Assembly (NCBI GenBank): GCA_020216625.1
Contig: JAIUYB010000044.1
Span: 1 to 10,185, forward strand
Direction of reading: 5' to 3'
Length of the DNA stretch: 10,185 bases
DNA from: Desulfarculus sp.
Lineage (GTDB): Bacteria > Desulfobacterota > Desulfarculia > Desulfarculales > Desulfarculaceae
Shown in pieces: positions 6,724 to 10,185 of the stretch. The stretch's first letter is position 1; each line of letters starts with the position of its first letter. The translations under genes were made by a program, and so were the position numbers. Under the pieces are notes generated by a model. The model did no database searches and had not been told where the DNA came from. It saw nothing but the letters and a program-made list of their open reading frames with translations.

Positions 6724-6750
6724 CCGCCCGCCCCGGCCCGGGGCGGGCGG
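6724..6750 (+). terminator. Perfect 12-bp hairpin after the binding-protein gene (attenuator or mRNA-stabilising structure)
   Basis: CCGCCCGCCCCG (6724-6735) pairs perfectly with CGGGGCGGGCGG (6739-6750) around a 3-nt GCC loop, beginning 10 nt after the binding-protein stop codon. All but the loop is G:C, so it should be very stable. No T-run follows, so it is unlikely to be a full rho-independent terminator, and the next gene starts only 28 nt later with its own GGGAGG (6765-6770). Stable hairpins just downstream of binding-protein genes are known to protect upstream mRNA and lower expression of distal genes; that is the likeliest role. Confidence 0.65.
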
Positions 6751-6777
6751 CCCCAATCCGACCCGGGAGGCGGGCGC

Positions 6778-7743
6778 ATGAGCATCTTGATCACCGGCGG
6801 GACCGGATTCCTGGGCGCGGAGCTTTGCCGGCTCCTGGTGGCCGATGGCCACCGCCCCATCTTGTTGGATCCGGCCCCGCCACGCGGACGCCTGTTGGAA
6901 CTGGCGCCCCACTACCACCATGTGCCGGCATCGCTGACCAACCTGCCGGTTCTGCTCAACACGGTGCGCGAGCATGGCGTGCGCACGGTTTATCACCTGG
7001 GCGGCATGCTCTCCATGCCCTCGGAGCGCGACCCCTGGGGCGCCTTCGAGATCAACGTGGCCGGCACCTACAATGTGTTCGAGGCCTGCCGGCTGGAGGG
7101 CGTGGAGCGATGCGTCTTCGCCAGCAGCATCGCGGTCTATGCCGAGGGGCTGACCGGCGACACCATCACCGACGACAGCCTGCAACGGCCAACCTCGATG
7201 TACGGCGCGGGCAAGGTTTTCAGCGAGCTGCAGGGCCGCTTCTACGCCCGACGCTTCGGGCTGGACTTCCGGGGTCTGCGGGTGCCCTCGGTGGTGGGGC
7301 CGGGATCGCGGGTGGCCCACATGTCCATCTATAACTGCTGGGCCATCGAGCACCCCTTGGCCGGACGCGCCTACCGGATTCCGGTGGAGCCCGAGACGCG
7401 CTGTCCCACTCTCTATTACAAGGACGCCGCCCGGGCCTTCTGGCTGCTGGGGCGGGCGAAGGCGGACCAGATCAAAACCAAGGTTTACAACGTCGCCGGC
7501 CAACGCCCCGCCTACACCGCCGCCCAGTTGGCCGACGCGGTGCGGGCCCAGGTGCCAGGGGCCGACCTGGATTTCGCGCCCGACCCCGGCATCAGCCAAC
7601 TGCTCCAGGGAATCGGCCGCCTGGACCTGGACGACTCCCCGGCCCGGCGCGAATGGGGTTGGGAGCCGGCTTTCGCGCTGGAGGCGATGGTCGCCGACTT
7701 CGCGGCCGAATACCGGGCCCACCCCGAGCTTTACGCCTTTTGA
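6778..7743 (+). CDS. NAD-dependent epimerase/dehydratase family protein (extended SDR)
   Basis: A 321-residue cytoplasmic extended short-chain dehydrogenase/reductase. The Rossmann motif is G7-G-T-G10-F-L-G13, and D31 at the end of strand 2 favours NAD. H-L-G-G at 73-76, N93 in I-N-V-A-G-T, S116-S117, and the catalytic Y142-G-A-G-K146 follow in the normal order. Family members act as nucleotide-sugar epimerases or dehydratases, L-threonine 3-dehydrogenases or beta-hydroxy dehydrogenases. No sugar-nucleotide genes lie nearby. Its place 15 nt before a BKACE suggests oxidation or stereo-inversion of a hydroxyl on the same carbon skeleton, analogous to SDR-type threonine dehydrogenase acting on a beta-hydroxy acid (inference). 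GGGAGG (6765-6770) lies 7 nt from the ATG. The general family is secure; the reaction is not. Confidence 0.85.
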   Translation: MSILITGGTGFLGAELCRLLVADGHRPILLDPAPPRGRLLELAPHYHHVPASLTNLPVLLNTVREHGVRTVYHLGGMLSMPSERDPWGAFEINVAGTYNVFEACRLEGVERCVFASSIAVYAEGLTGDTITDDSLQRPTSMYGAGKVFSELQGRFYARRFGLDFRGLRVPSVVGPGSRVAHMSIYNCWAIEHPLAGRAYRIPVEPETRCPTLYYKDAARAFWLLGRAKADQIKTKVYNVAGQRPAYTAAQLADAVRAQVPGADLDFAPDPGISQLLQGIGRLDLDDSPARREWGWEPAFALEAMVADFAAEYRAHPELYAF

Positions 7744-7758
7744 CACGAGGAACGACCC

Positions 7759-8694
7759 ATGAGCCCAGCCAGAGGACCCAAGGCGATCATCACCGGCGCC
7801 GTCACCGGCTCGATCCACACCCCCACCATGTCGCCCCACCTGCCGGTGACGCCCGAGCAGCTCATCGAGGACATCATGAGCGTTTATCAGGCCGGCGGCG
7901 CGGTGGCCCACCTGCACGTGCGCGAGCCCGAAACCGGACGCCCCAACGCCGACCAGGAGATCTACCGCCAGGTGGCCGAGGAGGTGAAACGCCGCTGCGA
8001 CATCGTGATCTGCACCACCACCGGCGGCCGCCTGGGCGAGCCGGTGGAGAACCGGGTGCGGGTGGTGGCCAATCTCAAGCCCGAGCTGGCCTCGCTCAAC
8101 GCCGGCTCGCTCAACTTCGCCCTCTTCCAGATCGTGAAGAACTATCCCGAATGGAAGCACGAGTGGGAGAAGGAATACCTGGAAGGCACCGAGGACTTCA
8201 TCTTCCCCAACACCTTCTACACCATGCGCAAGTTCCTGGAGCACTTCCGCGCCAGCCGCACCAAGCCCGAGTTCGAGATCTACGACGTCGGCATGATCAA
8301 CAACCTGGCCCATCTCATCGCCAACGGCATCGTGCAGACCCCGGTCTATCTCCAGTTCGTGATGGGCATTCTGGGCGGCATCCCGGCCACGGTGGAGAAC
8401 CTGGTTTTCCTGGTGGAAACCGCCCGCAAGCAGATCGGCGATTTCCAGTGGTCGGTCTGCGCCGCCGGGCGCTTCCAGTTCGCCATGACCACCCACGCCC
8501 TGTTGATGGGCGGCCACGCCCGGGTGGGCCTGGAGGACAACCTCTACCTGGAGCGCAACGTCTTGGCCAAAAACAGCGGCGAACAGGTGACCAAGCTGAT
8601 CCGCATCGCCAAGGAGTTCGGCATCCAGCCCGCCACCCCGGCCGAGGCGCGGGAGATCCTGGGCCTGAAGGGCCTGGACCAAGTCAGCTTTTAG
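7759..8694 (+). CDS. BKACE: beta-keto acid cleavage enzyme (DUF849, 3-keto-5-aminohexanoate cleavage enzyme family)
   Basis: A 311-residue TIM-barrel enzyme. Characterised members (Kce) condense a free beta-keto acid with acetyl-CoA and split it into acetoacetate and a new acyl-CoA, using a divalent metal. Metal ligands are visible as H51 and H53 in H-L-H-V-R-E and E259 in V-G-L-E-D. R255 and D260 correspond to the catalytic Arg226 and Asp231 of the Cloacimonas enzyme, and T-T-T-G-G (86-90) and N-A-G-S-L-N-F (114-120) line the active site. Glu14 of Kce, which holds the substrate amino group, is replaced here by I19, and residues about 128-157 form an insertion shared with a different branch of the family. 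The substrate is therefore probably not 3-keto-5-aminohexanoate. GAGG (7747-7750) lies 8 nt from the ATG. It is the last gene of the operon and follows the SDR by 15 nt. Confidence 0.9.
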   Translation: MSPARGPKAIITGAVTGSIHTPTMSPHLPVTPEQLIEDIMSVYQAGGAVAHLHVREPETGRPNADQEIYRQVAEEVKRRCDIVICTTTGGRLGEPVENRVRVVANLKPELASLNAGSLNFALFQIVKNYPEWKHEWEKEYLEGTEDFIFPNTFYTMRKFLEHFRASRTKPEFEIYDVGMINNLAHLIANGIVQTPVYLQFVMGILGGIPATVENLVFLVETARKQIGDFQWSVCAAGRFQFAMTTHALLMGGHARVGLEDNLYLERNVLAKNSGEQVTKLIRIAKEFGIQPATPAEAREILGLKGLDQVSF

Positions 8695-8740
8695 TCTGAC
8701 GCATGGTCGAGGCCGATTTAACTCGCCACCCCTCCCAGCA

Positions 8741-8785
8741 GCGACCGAGGGGATCGCGAGCCTAGCTCCCGATCCCCTCGGTTGC
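8741..8785. terminator. Long hairpin between convergent genes, probable bidirectional terminator
   Basis: CCGAGGGGATCG (8745-8756) pairs perfectly with CGATCCCCTCGG (8770-8781). The pairing extends outward to 8741-8785 with one G:T pair, and inward through GAGC/GCTC (8758-8761 and 8765-8768) around a CTA loop after a single C:C mismatch. It lies 47 nt after the BKACE stop and 37 nt after the stop of the opposing minus-strand gene, exactly where a shared terminator is expected. Neither strand has a clear T-run, so it is not a textbook intrinsic terminator; it could act with Rho or as a 3'-end-protecting structure. Confidence 0.6.
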
Positions 8786-8821
8786 GCGCCCTTGGTCGGC
8801 TCCGTCGCCGCGCCCGGCCAT

Positions 8822-10185
8822 CTAGGGCGCGCGAAAGCTCTCCACCAACGCCGCGAAGGCGTTGCGCATCGCCTCGTGGTCCTGGTTGGCCCACACCCCG
8901 GTCAACACATACATGCGCTGGGGCCGGCTGACGAAAACCGCCATGGTGCGGGCCTCGTCGTCCTGGTATTCGGCCTGCCAGGCCGGGCCGGCGGCCAGGC
9001 CACGCGCCTGGCTGGTCAGGCGTCGCGTGCCGGGCCGGGCCTTGGCCAGGAAAGACCCCTCCCACAGCAGGGCGTAGGTGGCGACGTCCAGTTGGCGCTC
9101 GCTGGAAACGGAATCGATCTGGATGTAACCCTGGCCGCCGGCGGGAGCCAACCTCAGGTCGGCCTCGGCGGGCTTTTCCGTCTCCCGCCAGCCGGGAGGC
9201 GGCAACAGGGCAAAGCCCAGGACCGGGTGCCTATAGCCGTCTCCGGCGGCGGGGACGACCTCGGTCGGAACCTCGTGGCGGGTCAGATCGAATTCGATGC
9301 TGGAGGTGGTGCCCCCCTTGATCTCGATGGCCTGGCTCTGGCTCAGCTCGCCGGCGCGCACCTCCACCAGGTGGCGGCCCAGGGGCAGGTTGTCCAGGGC
9401 CAAGGGGGTCTCGCCCACCGGTCGGCCGTTCAGGTAGACCGTGGCCGGCTGGCGACTGGCGACGCGCAGGCTGCCGCTGCGCAAGCTGGCCAGCGTGCGC
9501 TGGGTCAGCCGCAGGAAGCGGCTCCCCTCGGGGTCGCCGGGAAACACCGCCAGGAAGGCCAGGAAGCGTTGTTCGGCCTCGGCGTAGCGGCCAGCGTTGA
9601 AAAGATCCACTCCTTCCACGAAGGTCAACCGGGCCTGGCGGCGCTTCTCGATCAGATCCTGCTGGTCGAATCTCGGTTCGGGGGTTGGCTCGAGGACCGG
9701 CTCAGCCGTCGGGGGGATATCCTGCTCGCGGATGGTGTCGGCCCGAGCGGTCTGGACGGATGGCGATTGCGCCGCCGGGCCGGAGACCGGAGGCGATGGT
9801 GGCGCGGGCAGGCGAACCGACCCCGCCTCCTCCGCGCCCGCCTGTCCGTTGTTTGGGGCCCGCTCGAATCGGGCCACGGTGGTGGCCGGGAACTCACCCG
9901 GGGCCGGGCGCCAGCCGGGATCAGCCGCCTTAGCCTGCGAGAAGTGGGTCGCTGCCGCGGCCTGGTCCCCCATGGCCTCGGCCACCAATCCCAGGTGGAA
10001 GTAGGCTCTGGCCCGCTGGGCCGGACTCAGGCCGCCGGCGGCCAGGGCCTGGTTCAAGGTCTGTTGGGCCCGATCCCATTCGCCGAACTGATAATGCCCC
10101 TCCCCTTGCCTGAGCCGCCGGGGCCCGTCGGCGGCCGGCGATGGGGAAGCCATGACCACCGTCAGGCAACCCCAGACCAGAAAAC
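8822..10185 (-). CDS. Exported TPR and PEGA domain protein, 5' end beyond the window
   Basis: The frame is open from its TAG (8822-8824) to the right edge. The first internal start-like codons (GTG at 10159, ATG at 10153) are preceded in frame by F-L-V-W-G-C-L-T, which continues as V-V-M-A-S-P-S-P-A-A. This is a hydrophobic signal-peptide core, so the true start lies past 10185. Counting from the GTG at 10159: TPR-like helices at about 18-85, a Pro/Ala-rich linker at 95-165, another TPR-like pair at about 172-225, a PEGA domain at about 228-293 (V-Y-L-N-G-R-P-V-G-E-T-P-L) and a C-terminal domain at about 305-445 beginning G-F-A-L-L-P-P-P-G-W, reminiscent of PsbP/DUF1795-type folds. PEGA domains are small beta modules of extracytoplasmic and envelope proteins. 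The protein probably sits in the periplasm or on a membrane; the cysteine in V-W-G-C might be a lipidation site but the motif is poor. Function unknown; it faces the operon convergently and is probably unrelated to it. Confidence 0.8.
   Translation of the reverse strand, partial: FLVWGCLTVVMASPSPAADGPRRLRQGEGHYQFGEWDRAQQTLNQALAAGGLSPAQRARAYFHLGLVAEAMGDQAAAATHFSQAKAADPGWRPAPGEFPATTVARFERAPNNGQAGAEEAGSVRLPAPPSPPVSGPAAQSPSVQTARADTIREQDIPPTAEPVLEPTPEPRFDQQDLIEKRRQARLTFVEGVDLFNAGRYAEAEQRFLAFLAVFPGDPEGSRFLRLTQRTLASLRSGSLRVASRQPATVYLNGRPVGETPLALDNLPLGRHLVEVRAGELSQSQAIEIKGGTTSSIEFDLTRHEVPTEVVPAAGDGYRHPVLGFALLPPPGWRETEKPAEADLRLAPAGGQGYIQIDSVSSERQLDVATYALLWEGSFLAKARPGTRRLTSQARGLAAGPAWQAEYQDDEARTMAVFVSRPQRMYVLTGVWANQDHEAMRNAFAALVESFRAP

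Noticed and set aside
5485..8682. 1065-codon minus-strand open frame antisense to the binding protein, SDR and BKACE genes
   Set aside because: It is the mirror of codon bias in three well-supported plus-strand genes; its product is His/Gly/Ala-rich with no domain.
1191..8694. Carnitine degradation operon (carnitine dehydrogenase plus dehydrocarnitine-cleaving BKACE)
   Set aside because: The enzyme pairing is suggestive, but the dehydrogenase has HFWNPP rather than a motif I recognise from carnitine dehydrogenase, no betainyl-CoA thioesterase is present, and the transporter is HAAT-type; the sequence does not support this substrate.

Overview
The window is high-GC bacterial DNA with compact operon organisation, strong GGGAGG-type ribosome binding sites and Gram-negative-style export signals. 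It most resembles Desulfobacterota/Deltaproteobacteria (Desulfarculus-like), but that assignment rests on general protein character only and is weak. No rRNA, tRNA, CRISPR array, insertion sequence or phage gene is visible.

Layout: (1) 3-110, the last 35 codons of an upstream plus-strand gene, probably an FMN-dependent alpha-hydroxy-acid dehydrogenase-type protein. (2) 111-409, GC-rich non-coding DNA with small hairpins. (3) 410-601, an AT-rich regulatory island with two candidate sigma70-type promoters and two copies of a TTTCC-N5-GGAA(A) operator-like element 85 bp apart. (4) 602-8694, a plus-strand gene train that looks like one operon: XRE-cupin regulator, 3-hydroxyacyl-CoA-dehydrogenase-family enzyme, LivH, LivM, LivG, LivF, periplasmic Leu/Ile/Val-type binding protein, extended SDR (NAD-dependent epimerase/dehydrogenase) and a BKACE (beta-keto acid cleavage enzyme, DUF849). 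Gaps are -4 to 63 nt, and a perfect 12-bp hairpin follows the binding-protein gene. (5) 8741-8785, a long imperfect palindrome at the convergent junction, probably a bidirectional terminator. (6) 8822 to the right edge, a minus-strand exported TPR/PEGA protein whose 5' end lies outside the window.

How the genes may work together (inference): the binding protein and LivHMGF import a small carboxylate or amino acid. One or both NAD-dependent dehydrogenases oxidise a beta-hydroxyl to a beta-keto acid. The BKACE cleaves that beta-keto acid with acetyl-CoA to give acetoacetate and a new acyl-CoA. The XRE-cupin protein probably senses substrate or intermediate and controls its own promoter. The 3HCDH-family protein has an H-x-x-N-P-P active-site sequence, as in lambda-crystallin/L-gulonate 3-dehydrogenase relatives, which fits a free acid rather than a CoA thioester. 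The BKACE lacks the glutamate that binds the substrate amino group in the characterised 3-keto-5-aminohexanoate enzyme, so the substrate is probably not a lysine-fermentation intermediate. I cannot name the substrate; a self-contained uptake, oxidation and cleavage module for an unidentified beta-hydroxy acid is the most interesting content of the window.
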